Part shown: positions 1-12,900 of the stretch, piece by piece
Numbering within the stretch: position 1 is the first letter of the stretch
Layout: the number at the start of each line of letters is the position of its first letter
DNA from: Gadus chalcogrammus
Lineage: Eukaryota; Chordata; Actinopteri; Gadiformes; Gadidae
Length of the DNA: 64,000 nucleotides
Assembly (NCBI RefSeq): GCF_026213295.1
Contig: NC_079414.1
Location: forward strand, 11,596,362-11,660,361
Direction: 5' to 3'
Notes under the pieces: generated by a model
The model's database searches: none
The model's input: only the letters and a program-made list of their open reading frames with translations
What the model was told of the DNA's origin: nothing
Position numbers and translations under genes: made by a program

Positions 1-3000
1 GTTTTTCTTGGAGTTTCCGCAGTCGTAGTTGTTGGTCCTCCAGTGTTTTTTGTGAGTCCACTAGTTGTTGTTGTTGTGGGTCCTGTTGTAGAAGTTGTTG
101 GTTCTGAAGCTGTTGTTGTTTTTCCTTCAGTTTTTGTTTTTGGTACAGCAGTAGAAGTGATAGATCTTGCAGTTTTTTTTGGTCCTCCAATTGTTGTTGG
201 TACTGCAGTTGTGGTTGCAGGTTTTTCTGCAAAAGTTGTTGATCCTGCAGTTGTCGATGTTACTTCAGCAGTTGTCGTTGTTGGTCCTGCCGTTGTTCTT
301 GCAGTTTTCGCAGTTATAGTTGTTGGACCTGCAGTGGTTTTTGTTAGTCCACCTGTTGTCATTATTTGTGCGGTTGTTGCTGTTGTGGGTCCTGATGTAG
401 AAGTTTTTGGTTCTGAGGCTGTTGTTGTTTTTCCTTCAGTTATTGTTTTGGGTTCAACAGTAGAAGTGATAGGCCTTGCAGTTTTTGTTGGTCCTACAGT
501 TGTTGTTGGTCCTGCAGTTGTGGTTGCAGGTTTTTCTGCAAAAGTTGTTGATCCGGCAGTTGTCGATGTTAGTTCAGCAGTTGTAGTTGTTGGACCTGCC
601 GTTGTTCTTGCAGTTTTTGCAGTCGTAGTTGTTGGTCCTGCAGTGGTTTTTTTTAGTTCATCAGTTGTCTTTATTGGTCCTGTTGTTGTTTTGGGTTCTG
701 CTTTAGTAGTTGTTGGAACAGCGGTTGATGTTGTTGGTACTGTAGTTGTTTTTGTTATTCCTGCACTTCTAGATTTCTGTACTGCAGCTGAAGTTAGTCC
801 TGCTGAAGTAGATCTGGGTTTTGCATTCGTTATTGGTCCTGCAGTTGTCATTGTTCGTCCTGCTCTCGTTGTGGATGTGGCTCCTTCTGTTGTGGATGCA
901 GATCCTGCAGATGTTGTTGTTGCTACTGCAGTTGTCACAAGTTCGGCAGTTGTTGCTTTTCGTCCTTTTGTTGATGTTCCTGCAATGTTTTTTGTTAGTC
1001 CACCAGTTGTTGTTGTGGGTTCTGTTATAGAAGTTGTTGGTTCTGAGGTCGTTGTTGTTTTTCCTTCAGTTTTTGTTTTGGGTAAAGCATTAGAAGTGAT
1101 AGTTCTTGCAGTTTTTGTTAGTCCTACAGTTGTTGTTGGTACTGCAGTTGTTGTTGCAGGTTTTTCTGCAAAAGTTGTTGATCCTGCAATTGTCGATGTT
1201 AGTTCAGCAGTTGTAGTTCTTGGACCTGCCGTTGTACTTGGAGTTTTCGCAGTCGTAGTGGTTGGTTCTGCAGTTGTTGATGTCAGTTCAGCAGTTGTCT
1301 TTATTGTTCCTATTGTTGCTTTGGGTCCTGCTTTAGTCGTTGTTGGTACAGCAGTTGATGTTGTTGGTACTGTTGTCGTTTTTCTTATTTCTGCAGTTGT
1401 TGATTTCTGAACTGCAGTTAAAGTGAGTCCTGCTGAAGAAGTTGTGGGTCTTGCATTCGTTGTTATTGGTCCTGATGTAGAAGTTGTTGTTTCTGAGGCT
1501 GTTGTTGTTTTTCCTTTAGTTTTTCTTTTGGGTACAACTGTAGAAGTGATAGGTCCTTCAGTTTTTGTTGGTCCTGCAGTTGTCATTGTTCGTTCTGCTC
1601 TCGTTGTGGATGTGGCTCCTTCTGTTGTGGATGTAGATCCTGCAGATGTTGTTGTTGCTACTGCGGTTGTCACAAGTTCGGCCGTTGTTGTTTTTAGCCC
1701 TTTTGTTGACGGACCTTCTGTGGTTTTTGTTAGTCCACCAGTTGTCGTTTTTGGTCCGGTTGTTGTTGTTGTGGGTCCTGATGTAGAAGCTGTTGGTTCT
1801 GAGGCTGTGGTTGTTTTTTTACCTCCAGTTATTGTTTTGTGTACAACAGTTGACGTAATAGGTCTTGGAGTTTTCTTTGGTCCTGCAGTTGTGGTTGCAG
1901 ATTTTTCTGCAAAAGTTGTTGATCCTGCAGTTGTCGATGTTACTTCAGCAGCTGTAGTTGTTGGTCCTGCCGTTGTTCTTGCAGTTTTCGCAGTCGTAGT
2001 TGTTGGTCCTGCAGTGGTTTTTGTTAGTCCACCAGTTGTTGTTGTTGTGGGTCCTGATGTCGAAGTTGTTGGTTCTGCGGCTGTTGTTGTTTTTCCTTCA
2101 GTTTTTGTTTTGGGTTCAGCAGTAGAAGTGATAGTTCTTGCAGTTCTAGATTTCTGTACTGCGGCTGAAGTGAGTCCTGCTGAAGTAGATCTGGGTCTTG
2201 CATTCGTTGTTATTGGTCCAGCAGTTGTCATTGTTCGTCCTGCTCTCGTTGTGGATGTGGCTCCTTCTGTTGTGGATGTAGATCCTGCAGATGTTGTTGT
2301 TGCTACTGCAGTGGTCACAAGTTCGGCAGTTGTTGTTTGTCGTCCTTTTGTTGATGGTCCTGCAATGTTTTTTGTTAGTCCACCAGTTGTTGTTGTGGGT
2401 TCTGTTATAGAAGCTGTTGGTTCTGAGGTCATTGTTGTTTTTCCTTCAGTTTTTGTTTTGGGTACAGCAGTAGAAGTGATAGTTCTTGCAGTTTTTGTTA
2501 GTCCTACAGTTGTTGTTGGTACTGCAGTTGTGGTTGCAGGTTTTTCTGCAAAAGTTGTTGATCCTGCAATTGTCGATGTTAGTTCAGCAGTTGTAGTTCT
2601 TGGACCTGCCGTTGTACTTGGAGTTTTCGCAGTCGTAGTGGTTGGTTCTGCAGTTGTTGATGTCAGTTCAGCAGTTGTCTTTATTGTTCCTATTGTTGCT
2701 TTGGGTCCTGCTTTAGTCGTTGTTGGTACAGCAGTTGATGTTGTTGGTACTGTTGTCGTTTTTCTTATTTCTGCAGTTGTTGATTTCTGAACTGCAGTTA
2801 AAGTGAGTCCTGCTGAAGAAGTTGTGGGTCTTGCATTCGTTGTTATTGGTCCTGATGTAGAAGTTGTTGGTTCTGAGGCTGTTGTTGTTTTTCCTTCAGT
2901 TTTTCTTTTGGGTACAACTGTAGAAGTGATAGGTCCTTCAGTTTTTGTTGGTCCTGCAGTTGTCATTGTTCGTTCTGCTCTCGTTGTGGATGTGGCTCCT

Positions 3001-6000
3001 TCTGTTGTGGATGTAGATCCTGCAGATGTTGTTGTTGCTACTGCGGTTGTCACATGTTCGGCCGTTGTTGTTTTTAGCCCTTTTGTTGACGGACCTTCTG
3101 TGGTTTTTGTTAGTCCACCAGTTGTCGTTTTTGGTCCGGTTGTTGTTGTTGTGGGTCCTGATGTAGAAGCTGTTGGTTCTGAGGCTGTGGTTGTTTTTTT
3201 ACTTTCAGTTATTGTTTTGTATACAACAGTTGACGTAATAGGTCTTGGAGTTTTCGTTGGTCCTGCAGTTGTTGTTGCAGGTATTTCTGCAAAAGTTGTT
3301 GATCCTGCAGTTGTCGATGTTAGTTCAGCAGTTGTAGTTGATGGACCTGCCGTTTTTCTTGGAGTTTTCGCAGTCGTAGTTGTTGGTCTTCCAGTGGTTT
3401 TTGTTAGTCCACCAGTTGTTGTTGTGGGTCCTGTTGTAGAAGTTGTTGGTTCTGAAGCTGTTTTTCCTTCAGTTTTTGTTTTTGGTACAGCAGTAGAAGT
3501 GATAGATCTTGCAGTTTTGGTTGGTCCTCCAATTGTTGTTGGTACTGCAGTTGTGGTTGCAGGTTTTTCTGCAAAAGTTGTTGATCCTGCAGTTGTCGAT
3601 GTTACTTCAGCAGTTGTCGTTGTTGGTCCTGCCGTTCTTGCAGTTTTCGCAGTTGTAGTTGTTGGTCCTGCAGTGGTTTTTGTTAGTCCACCTGTTGTCG
3701 TTATTGGTGCGGTTGTTGCTGATGTGGGTCCTGATGTAGAAGTTTTTGGTTCTGCGGCTGTTGTTGTTTTTACTTCAGTTTTTGTTTTAGGTACAGCAGT
3801 AGAAGTGATAGTTCTTGCAGTTTTTGTTAGTCCTACAGTTGTTGTTGGTACTGCAGTTGTTGTTGCAGGTTTTTCTGCAAAAGTTGTTGATCCTGCAGTT
3901 GTCGATGTTAGTTCAGCAGTTGTAGTTGTTGGACCTGCCGTTGTACTTGGAGTTTTCACAGTCGTAGTTGTTGGTCCTGCAGTTGTTGATGTCAGTTCAG
4001 CAGTTGTCTTTATTGTTCCTATTGTTGCTTTGGGTCCTGCTTTAGTAGTTGTTGGTACAGCAGTTGATGTTGCTGGTACTGTTGTCGTTTTTGTTATTTC
4101 TGCAGTTTTTGATTTCTGAACTGCAGTTAAAGTGAGTCCTGCTGAAGTAGTTGTGGGTCTTGCATTCGTTGTTATTGGTCCTGATGTAGAAGTTGTTGGT
4201 TCTGAGGCTGTTGTTGTTTTTTCTTCAGTTTTTCTTTTGGGTACAACAGTAGAAGTGATAGGTCCTTCAGTTTTTGTTGGTACTGCAGGTGTGGTTGCAG
4301 GTTTTTCTGCAAAAGTTGTTGATCCTGCAGTTGTCGATGTTACTTCAGCAGTTGTTGTTGTTGGTCCTGCCGTTGTTCTTGCAGTTTTCGCAGTTATAGT
4401 TGTTGGTCCTGCAGTGGTTTTTGTTAGTCCACCTGTTGTCGTTATTGGTGCGGTTGTTGCTGTTGTGGGTCCTGATGTAGAAGTTTTTGGTTCTGAGGCT
4501 GTTGTTGTTTTTCCTTCAGTTATTGTTTTGGGTTCAACAGTAGAAGTGATAGGCCTTGCAGTTTTTGTTGGTCCTACAGTTGTTGTTGGTCCTGCAGTTG
4601 TGGTTGCAGGTTTTTCTGCAAAAGTTGTTGATCCTGCAGTTGTCGATGTTAGTTCAGCAGTTGTAGTTGTTGGACCTGCCGTTGTTCTTGCAGTTTTCGC
4701 AGTCGTAGTTGTTGGTCCTGCAGTGGTTTTTGTTAGTTCATCAGTTGTCTTCATTGGTCCTGTTGTTGTTTTGGGTTCTGCTTTAGTAGTTGTTGGAACA
4801 GCGGTTGATGTTGTTGGTACTGTAGTTGTTTTTGTTGTTCCTGCAGTTCTAGATTTCTGTACTGCAGCTGAAGTTAGTCCTGCTGAAGTAGATCTGGGTC
4901 TTGCATTCGTTATTATTGGTCCTGCAGTTGTCATTGTTCGTCCTGCTCTCGTTGTGGATGTGGCTCCTTCTGTTGTGGATGTAGATCCTGCAGATGTTGT
5001 TGTTGCTACTGCAGTTGTCACAAGTTCGGCAGTTGTTGTTTTTCGTCCTTTTGTTGATGGTCCTGCAATGTTTTTTGTTAGTCCACCAGTTGTCGTTGTT
5101 GTGGGTCCTGATGTAGAAGTTGTTGGTTCTGCGGCTGTTGTTGTTTTTACTTCAGTTTTTGTTTTGGGTACAGCAGTAGAAGTGATAGTTCTTGCAGTTT
5201 TTGTTAGTCCTACAGTTGTTGTTGATACTGCAGTTGTGGTTGCAGGTTTTTCTGCAAAAGTTGTTGATCCTGCAGTTGTCGATGTTAGTTTAGCAGTTGT
5301 AGTTGTTGGACCTGCCGTTGTACTTGGAGTTTTAGCAGTCGTAGTTGTTGGTCCTGCCGTGGTTTTTGTTAGTTCATCAGTTGTCTTTATTGGTCCTGTT
5401 GTTGTTTTGGGTTCTGCTTTAGTAGTTGTTGGAACAGCGGTTGATGTTGTTGGTACTGTAGTTGTTTTTGTTATTCCTGCAGTTCTAGATTTCTTTACTG
5501 CAGCTGAAGTTAGTCCTGCTGAAGTAGTTCTGGGTCTTGCATTCGTTGTTATTGGTCCTGCAGTTGTCATTGTTCGTCCTGCTCTCAATGTGGATGTGGC
5601 TCCTTCTGTTGTGGATGTAGATCCTGCAGATGTTGTTGTTGCTACTGCAGTTGTCACAAGTTCGGCAGTTGTTGTTTTTCGTCCTTTTGTTGATGGTCCT
5701 GCAATGTTTTTTGTTAGTCCACCAGTTGTTGTTGTTGTGGGTTCTGTTGTAAAAGTTGTTGGTTCCGAGGCCGTTGTTGTTTTTCCTTCAGTTTTTGTTT
5801 TGGGTACAGCAGTAGAAGTGATAGTTCTTGCAGTTTTCGCAGTTGTAGTTGTTGGTCCTGCAGTGGTTTTTGTTAGTCCACCAGTTGTTGTTGTGGGTCC
5901 TGATGTAGCAGTTGTTGGTTCTGCGGCTGTTGTTGTTTTTACTTCAGTTTTTGTTTTAGGTACAGCAGTAGAAGTGATAGTTCTTGCAGTTTTTGTTGGT

Positions 6001-9000
6001 CCTACAGTTGTTGTTGGTCCTGCAGTTGTTATTGCAGGTTTTTCTGCAAACCTTGTTGATCCTGCCGTTGTTGACGTCAGCTCAGCAGTTGTAGTCGTTG
6101 GTTCTGCCATTGTTCTTGCAGTATTTGCATTCTTAGTTGTTGGTCCTGCAGTGGTTTTTGTTAGTCCACCAGTTGTTGATCCTGATGTAGGAGTTGTTGT
6201 TGCTGAGGCTGCTGTAGTTTTTCCTTCAGTTTTTGTTTTGGGTACAACAATAGAAGTGATAGGTCTTGCAGTTTTGGTTGGTCCTACAGTTGTTGTTGCA
6301 GGTTTTCCTGCAAAAGTTGTTGATCCTGCAGTTGTCGATGTTAGTTCAGCAGTTGTAGTTGTTGGTCCTGCCGTTGTTCTTGCAGTTTTCGCAGTCGTAG
6401 TTGTTGTTCCTGCAGTGGTTTTTCTGTGTCCACCAGTTGTTGTTGTTGTGGGTCCTGATGTAGAAGTTGTTGTTTCTGAGGCTGTTGTTGTTTTTCCTTC
6501 TGTTATTGTTTTGGGTACAACAGTAGAAGTGATAGGCCTGGCAGTTTTTGTTGGTCCTACAGTTGTTGTTGGTCCTGCAGTTGTGGTTGCAGGTTTTTCT
6601 GCAAAAGTTGTTGATCCTGCAGATGTCGATGTTAGTTCAGAAGTTGTAGTTGTTGGACCTGCCGTTGTTCCTGCACTTTTCGCAGTCGTAGTTGTTGGTC
6701 CTGCAGTTGTTTTTGTTAGTTCATCAGTTGTCTTTATTGGTCCTGTTGTTGTTTTGGGTTCTGTTTTAGTAATTGTTGGTAGAGCAGTTGATGTTGTTGG
6801 TACTGTAGTCGTTTTTGTTATTCCTGCAGTTGTTGATTTCTGTACTGCAGCTGAAGTAAGTCCTGCTGAAGTCGTTCTGGGTCTTGCATTCGTTGTTATT
6901 GGTCCTGTAGTTGTCATTCTTCGTCCTGCAGGTGTTAGTCTTCTCGTTGTGGATGTGGCTCCTTCTGTTGTGGATGTAGATCCTGCAGATGTTGTTGTTG
7001 CTACTGCGGTTGTCACAAGTTCGGCAGTTGTTGTTTTTCGTCCTTTTGTTGATGTTCCTGCAGTGGTTTTTGTTAGTCCACCAGTTGTCGTTATAGGTGC
7101 GGTTGTTGTTGTGGATCCTGATGTAGAAGTTGTTTGTTCTGAGGCTGTTGTTGTTTTTCCTTCAGTTATTGTTTTGGGTACAACAGTAGAAGTGATAGGT
7201 CTTTCAGATTTTGTTTGTCCTACAGTTGTTGTTGCAGGTTTTTCTGCAAACATTGTTGATCCAGCAGTTGTCGATGTTAGTTCAGCAGTTGTAGTTGTTG
7301 GTTCTGCCGTTGTTCTTGCAGTTTTCGCAGTTGTAGTTGTTGGTCCTGCAGTGGTTTTTGTTAGTCCTCCAGTTGTTGTTGTTGTTGGTCCTGATGTAGA
7401 ATTTGTTGTTTCTGAGGCTGTTGTTTTTTCTTCAGTTATTGTTTTGGGTACAGCAGCAGAAGTGATAGGTCTTGCAGTTTTTGTTGGTCCTACAGTTGTT
7501 GTTGGTACTGCAGTTGTGGTTGCAGGTTTTTCTGCAAAAGTTGTTGATCCTGCAGTTGTCGATGTTAGTTCAGCAGTTGTAGTTGTTGGTTCTGCCGTTG
7601 TTTTTGCAGTTTTCGCAGTCGTGGTTGTTTGTCCTGCAGTTGTTGATGTCAGTTCAGCAGTTGTCTTCATAAGTCCTGTTGTTGTTTTGGGTCCTGCCTT
7701 AGTAGTTGTTGGTACAGCAGTTGATGTTGTTGGTACTGCAGTCGTTTTAGTTATTTCTGCAGTTTTTGATTTCTGTGCTGCAGCTGAAGTGAGTCCTACT
7801 GAAGTAGTTCTGGGTCTTGCATTCGTTGTTATTGGTCCTGCAGTTGTCATTGTTCGTCCTGCTCTCATTGTGGATGTGGTTCCTTCTGTTGTGGATGTAG
7901 ATCTTGCAAATATTGTTGTTGCTACCGCGGTTGTCACAAGTTCGGCAGTTGTTGTTTTTCGTCCTTTCGTTGATGGACCTGCAGTGTTTTTTGTAAGTCC
8001 ACCAGTTGTCGTTATTGGTCCGGTTTTTGTTGTTGTGGGTCCTGATGTAGAAGCTGTTGGTTCTGAGGCTGATGTTGTTTTTCCTTCAGTTATTGTTTTG
8101 TGTGCAACAGTTGAAGTGATAGGTCTTGCAGATTTTTTTGGTCCTATAGTTGTTGTTGGTCCTGCAGTTGTTGTTGCAGGTTTTTCTGCAAAAGTTGTTG
8201 ATCCTGCATTTGTCGATGTTAGTTCAGCAGTTGTAGTTGTTTGTTCTGTCGTTTTTCTTGCAGTTTTCGCAGTCGTAGTTGTTGGTCTTGCAATGGTTTT
8301 TGTTAGTCCACCAGTTGTTGTTATTGGTCCTGTTGTTGTTTTGGGTCCTGCTTTAGTAGTTTGTACAGCAGTTGATGTTGTTGGTTCTGTAGTCGTTTTT
8401 GTTATTCCTGCAGTTGTTGATTTCTGTAGTGCAGTTGAAGTGAGTCCTGCTGTGGTAGTTCTGGGTCTTGCATTCGTTGCTATTGGTGCTGCACTTGTCA
8501 TTGTTCGTCCTGCAGGTGTTAGTCCTCTCCTTGTGGATGTGGCTCCTTCTTTTGTTGATGTAGATCCTGCAGATGTTGTTGCTACTGCAGTTGTCACAAG
8601 TTCGGCATTTGTTGTTGCTGGTTCTGAAGTTATTGATCCTGCAGATGTTGTTGGTCCTACAGTTTTTGCTTTGGTTCCTGCTGATTTATTAATTTTTTTT
8701 TTAGTTGTAGTCGTTGTTGATCCTCCGGATGGTTTTGTTGCGGGTCCTGGAGTTGTAGCTCTTGTTCCGGCAGTTGTTGATGTTGCTGTAACAGTTGGCG
8801 TTGTTTTTGATCCTGCAGTTGTTATTGATCCTGCATTTGTTTGTCCTGCAGATGGTGTTGTTTGTTGAACCGTTGGCTTTGTTGGTCTGTCATTTGTTGT
8901 TGTTACTGCAGTTTTTGTGGGTCTTCCAGTAGTAGTTAATAGTCCTTCATTAGAAGTGGTAGGTCTGCCTGTTGTTGTTGGTCCTGCATTTGTTGTTGGT

Positions 9001-9907
9001 CGTGCAATCTTTGAATCTGTAGTTGTTGTTCCTGATCCAGCAGTTGTTTCTCTTAGTCCAGCATCTGTTGTACTTGGTTCTGCAGTTGGCAATTTTGGTC
9101 CTGCAGTAGTTGTTAAAGGTCCCCCCGTGGTACTTAATGGTCCTACGGTGGCAGCGGGAGGTCCTACTTTTTTTGTTGGTTCTGCAGTTTGCGTTGATGG
9201 TCCTGCAGTTTTTGTTGTGAGTCCCTCACTAGTAGTTAATAGTCTTGCAGTAGCAGTGGTTGGTCCTGCAATTGTTGTTGGTCCTGCAGTGGTTGATGTT
9301 TCTGCAGTTGTAGCTCTTGTCCCAGCAATTGGAATTGTTTGTTCAGAAGTTGTCATTGTTGGTCCTGCAACTTTTTTTGTGGGTCTTGTAGGTATAGCTC
9401 TTGTTCCAGCAGCTGTCGTTGTCGTGGGCGTTATTGCTACTGCAGTTGTTGTTTTTGGCACTGTATTTGCGGGTGCTGCGGATGGTGTTGTTTGTTCAGC
9501 AGTTGGCGTTTTTTGTCCTGCAGTTTTTGATGTTGGTAATGCAGTTGTTGTTGTTGTGGGTCCCCCCTTAGAAGTTAATGGGCCTGCAGAGCCAGTGGTA
9601 TGTTCTGCAGTTGTTGATGGTTCAACAGTTGTTGTTGGTCCTCCAGTGGTTGATGTTCCTGCAGTTGCTGTTGTAAGTCCAGTTGTAGCTCTTGATACAT
9701 GAATTGTTAGTGGTTCAGGAATTGGCGTTGCAGTGGTTTGTTCCGGAATTGGCGTTGTCGGTCCTGTATCTGTTGTGGCTGACCCAGCAGTTGTCGATGT
9801 TGGTCTGGCAGTTATTGTTATTGGACCTGCTGTAGTACTAAATGTTCCTGCAGTTGTTGTTGCTGGTCCTGCAGTGGTTGGTTTTCCTAAAGTTGTTGTA
9901 GTTGCTC
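1..9907 (-). CDS. Gene A, second giant PTS exon (partial, runs off left edge)
   Basis: The exon begins after the acceptor ttggtag at 9908-9914. The split codon G|GA joins the preceding SEA exon, and the reading continues GATTTLGKPTTAGPATTTAG. I followed this frame to position 1 and saw no stop, giving at least 3,302 codons with no splice break. The composition is mostly Thr, Ala, Pro, Gly and Ser, with regularly spaced Lys and Arg and occasional Phe (in FAEKPATT-like units). I saw no Cys. It is a mucin PTS domain by composition. The core consists of long tandem repeats (1,380-bp period near 0.8-3.3 kb), while the first 540 bp at the 5' end are more diverged and match part of the upstream exon near its 3' end. 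The complementary strand carries a valine-rich open frame of 1,578 codons at 4132-8868, which is an artefact of the ACN/GCN/CCN codons. Confidence 0.8.
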
Positions 9908-12900
9908 CTACCAAGGTAGGTCATGAAGAGGGAGGGATTTCATATTTAAGTCTATTATCTTGAGATGAATGAAACCTTTTAAAATACTTTTTACAACCCA
10001 CCCATCTTGCTTTGCTAATGGAGTGTTTAAACTAGTAATTTATTTGAAATTATAATTGTACTGTTACAGTTACCTGCAGCAATAGTAGTAGTGTCAACAT
10101 CGAGGAAGGTGAGTAGATCATCTATTGCGTCCTTCAATACCTGCACTGCACGGCTTTCAGTCGGAACAGCAGATTCTTTGTTGAAGATCAGCTTCATGTC
10201 CACAAAGACTGATCCCTTACTAGAAAAGAAAAAATGAAAATGACGAAAGCACCAGAATAAGGATAATCAACTTTCAGAGCTTCTTTGCTTTTTTCATCGG
10301 TATCATATTGATTGGCAATCTTCTATGTTAAATAAATGAAGGTATTCATTGATAGATAAAGAGTATGAAAGTAATTAAATAAAACTGGGTTTACTCACGC
10401 AAAAAGTTATGCAATAAAATTGGTTGTACTTACGCAAAAGAGTTTATTGTACTCCGAGAATATGTTCCAGGAAAACTATGTTTGAAGCCATTGCTAACCT
10501 TTTATAAGAAATAAAATCATTAATATTCAATATGTTCCTTCTTTTTCATGTTAAAATGCAGGAAGATAATTTTTTTCATTATTCAAACTGAATTAAATCT
10601 TCATAACATTATCTCACCTCTGTTGTAACATTAGCAGTCAGCTCCTGATAGGCTGTTGAGCTTGAATCTAAGTAGTCTTCGATAAACGTACGTCTCATGC
10701 TGAATCTCAAATCAATAGTCCCTTCATTTTCTGTTTCGGGATCAGCACTTTTCGTTGTTGACACTACAGTTGTCGATGATCCTGCTGTTGCTGTTGTGGT
10801 TCCTGCAGTTGTAGCTCCTGATCCAAGGATTGTAGTTGGTTCAGGATTTGGCGTTGTAGGTCCTGCAGTGGTTGTTGTTGGTCTTGCAGTTGTTGTTGTT
10901 GATCCAGCGGTAGTAGGTAATGTTGTTGTTGGTCCTGCAACTTTTTTTGTGGCTCTTGTTCCAGCAGCTGTCGTTGTCGTGGGCGTTATTGCTACTGCAG
11001 TTGTTGTTTTTGCCACTGTATTTGCGGGTGCTGCGGATGGTGTTGTTTGTTCAGCAGTTGGCGTTTTTTGTCCTGCAGTTTTTGATGATGGTAATGCAGT
11101 TGTTGTGGGTCCCCCCTTAGAAGTTAATGGGCCTGCAGAGCCAGTGGTATGTTCTGCAGTTGTTGATGGTTCAACAGTTGTTGTTGGTCCTCCAGTGGTT
11201 GATGTTCCTGCATTTGCTGTTGTAAGTCCTGCAGTTGTAGCTCTTGATCCATAAATTGTTAGTGGTTCAGGATTTGCCGTCGTAGTGGTTTGTTCTGGAG
11301 TTGGTGTTGTCGGTCCTGCATCTGTTGTTTCTGACCCAGCAGTTGTCGATGTTGGTCTGGCAGTTAATGTTATTGGTCCCGCTGTAGTACTAAATGTTCC
11401 TGCAGTTGTTGTTAGTTCAGCATTTGCCGATGTTGGTCCTGCAGTTGTTGATGTTCCTGGAGTTGTACCTCTTGTTCCAGCAATTGTAGTTGTGGGTTCA
11501 GAAGTTATTGTTGATGGTCCTGCAGTTTTTGATGTTAGTCCTTCAGTTGTTGTTGGTCCCCCTGTATTAGTTAATGGTCCTGCAGTAGAAGTGGTCGGTT
11601 CTTCTTCGGTTGTTGGTTCTGCACTTGGTGCTGTTGGTCCTTCCATTGTTGTTGTGAGTACTGCAGTTGTAACTCTTGTTCGAGCAATTGTCCTTGTTGG
11701 TTCAATGGTTGGCGCTGTTGGTCCGGTAATTGTTATTGCTCCTCTAATTGTTGTTTTTGGCACTGCAGCAGTTGGTCCTGCGGATTGGGTTGTTTGTTGG
11801 GCAGTTGGCGTTGTTGATCCTGCAGTTGTTGTTCTTCCTTCAATTGTTGTGGGTCCTCCCGCATTAGTTAATGCTCCTGCAGAAGCAGTGGTATGTCCTT
11901 CTTTTGATGTTGGTTCTGCAGTTGGTGTTGTTGGTCCTGCAGTTTTTGTTGTGGGTCCCGAACTATTAGTTAATAGTGTTTCAGTAGCAGTGGTAGTTCC
12001 TGCAATTGTTGTTTGTTCAACAGTTGTTGTTGGTCCTGCAGTTGTGGATGTTCCTGTGGTTGTAGCTCTTGTTTCAGTAATTGTAGTTGTTGGTTCAGAA
12101 GGTCTCATTATTACTCCTGCAGTTGTTTTTTTTGGTGCAGCAGTAGTTGGTCCTGCGGATGGTGGTGTTTGTTCAGCAGTTGGCGTTGTTGGTCCTGCAG
12201 TTGTTATGGGTCCCCAGTTAGTAGTTAATGGTCCAGCAGTAGCAGTGTTGGGTTGTTCTTTTGTTGTTGGATCTGAAGTTTGTGTTTTTGGTCCTTCAGT
12301 TGTTGTTGTGAGTACTGCAGTTGTAGCTCCTGTTCGAGCAATTTTTCTTGTTGCTTCAACAGTTGGCGTTGTTGGTCCAGCAATTGTTATTTCTCCTGCA
12401 GTTGTTGTTGTTGGCACAGCAGTAGTTGGTCCTGCGGATGGGGTTGTTTGTTGGGCAGTTGGCATTTTTGGTCCTGCAGTTGTTGTTATTCCTTCAGTTG
12501 TTGCTTTTTTTGGATCAGCAGTGGTCGATATTTGTGGTTGAGTTGTAAGATCAGAAGTTTTCGTTGTTGGTACATTTGCTGCCGATTCTGGTTCAGCATT
12601 TGCCGTTGTCGACCCCTCAGTCAGTGCTGCTTTTGCTGCAATTGTTGATCCTGCAGACGTTGTTGCTGATCCTGTAGTTGTCTTGGTTGGTCCTACCGTT
12701 GATGATGTTTCCGAAGTTTCTGTTATGGGTCTTGCAGTAAACGTAATGGGTCCTACAGTTGATGATGTTCCAGCAGTTGTTCTTAGTCCTGCAGTTGTTG
12801 GAAGTTTGGCAGTTGTTGTTTTTCGTCCAGTTGTTGAAGGTCTTGCAGTTGTTTTAATTAGTCCATCTGTTGTCGTTATTGGCCTGGTTGTTAATGTTGT

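Noticed and set aside
4132..8868. 1,578-codon plus-strand open frame rich in Val, Gly and Pro (and similar frames throughout 1-54 kb)
   Set aside because: It is the antisense of Thr/Ala/Pro codons. The minus strand has the SEA domain, splice sites and correct phases. The plus-strand frames end at random unit borders and have no exon structure.
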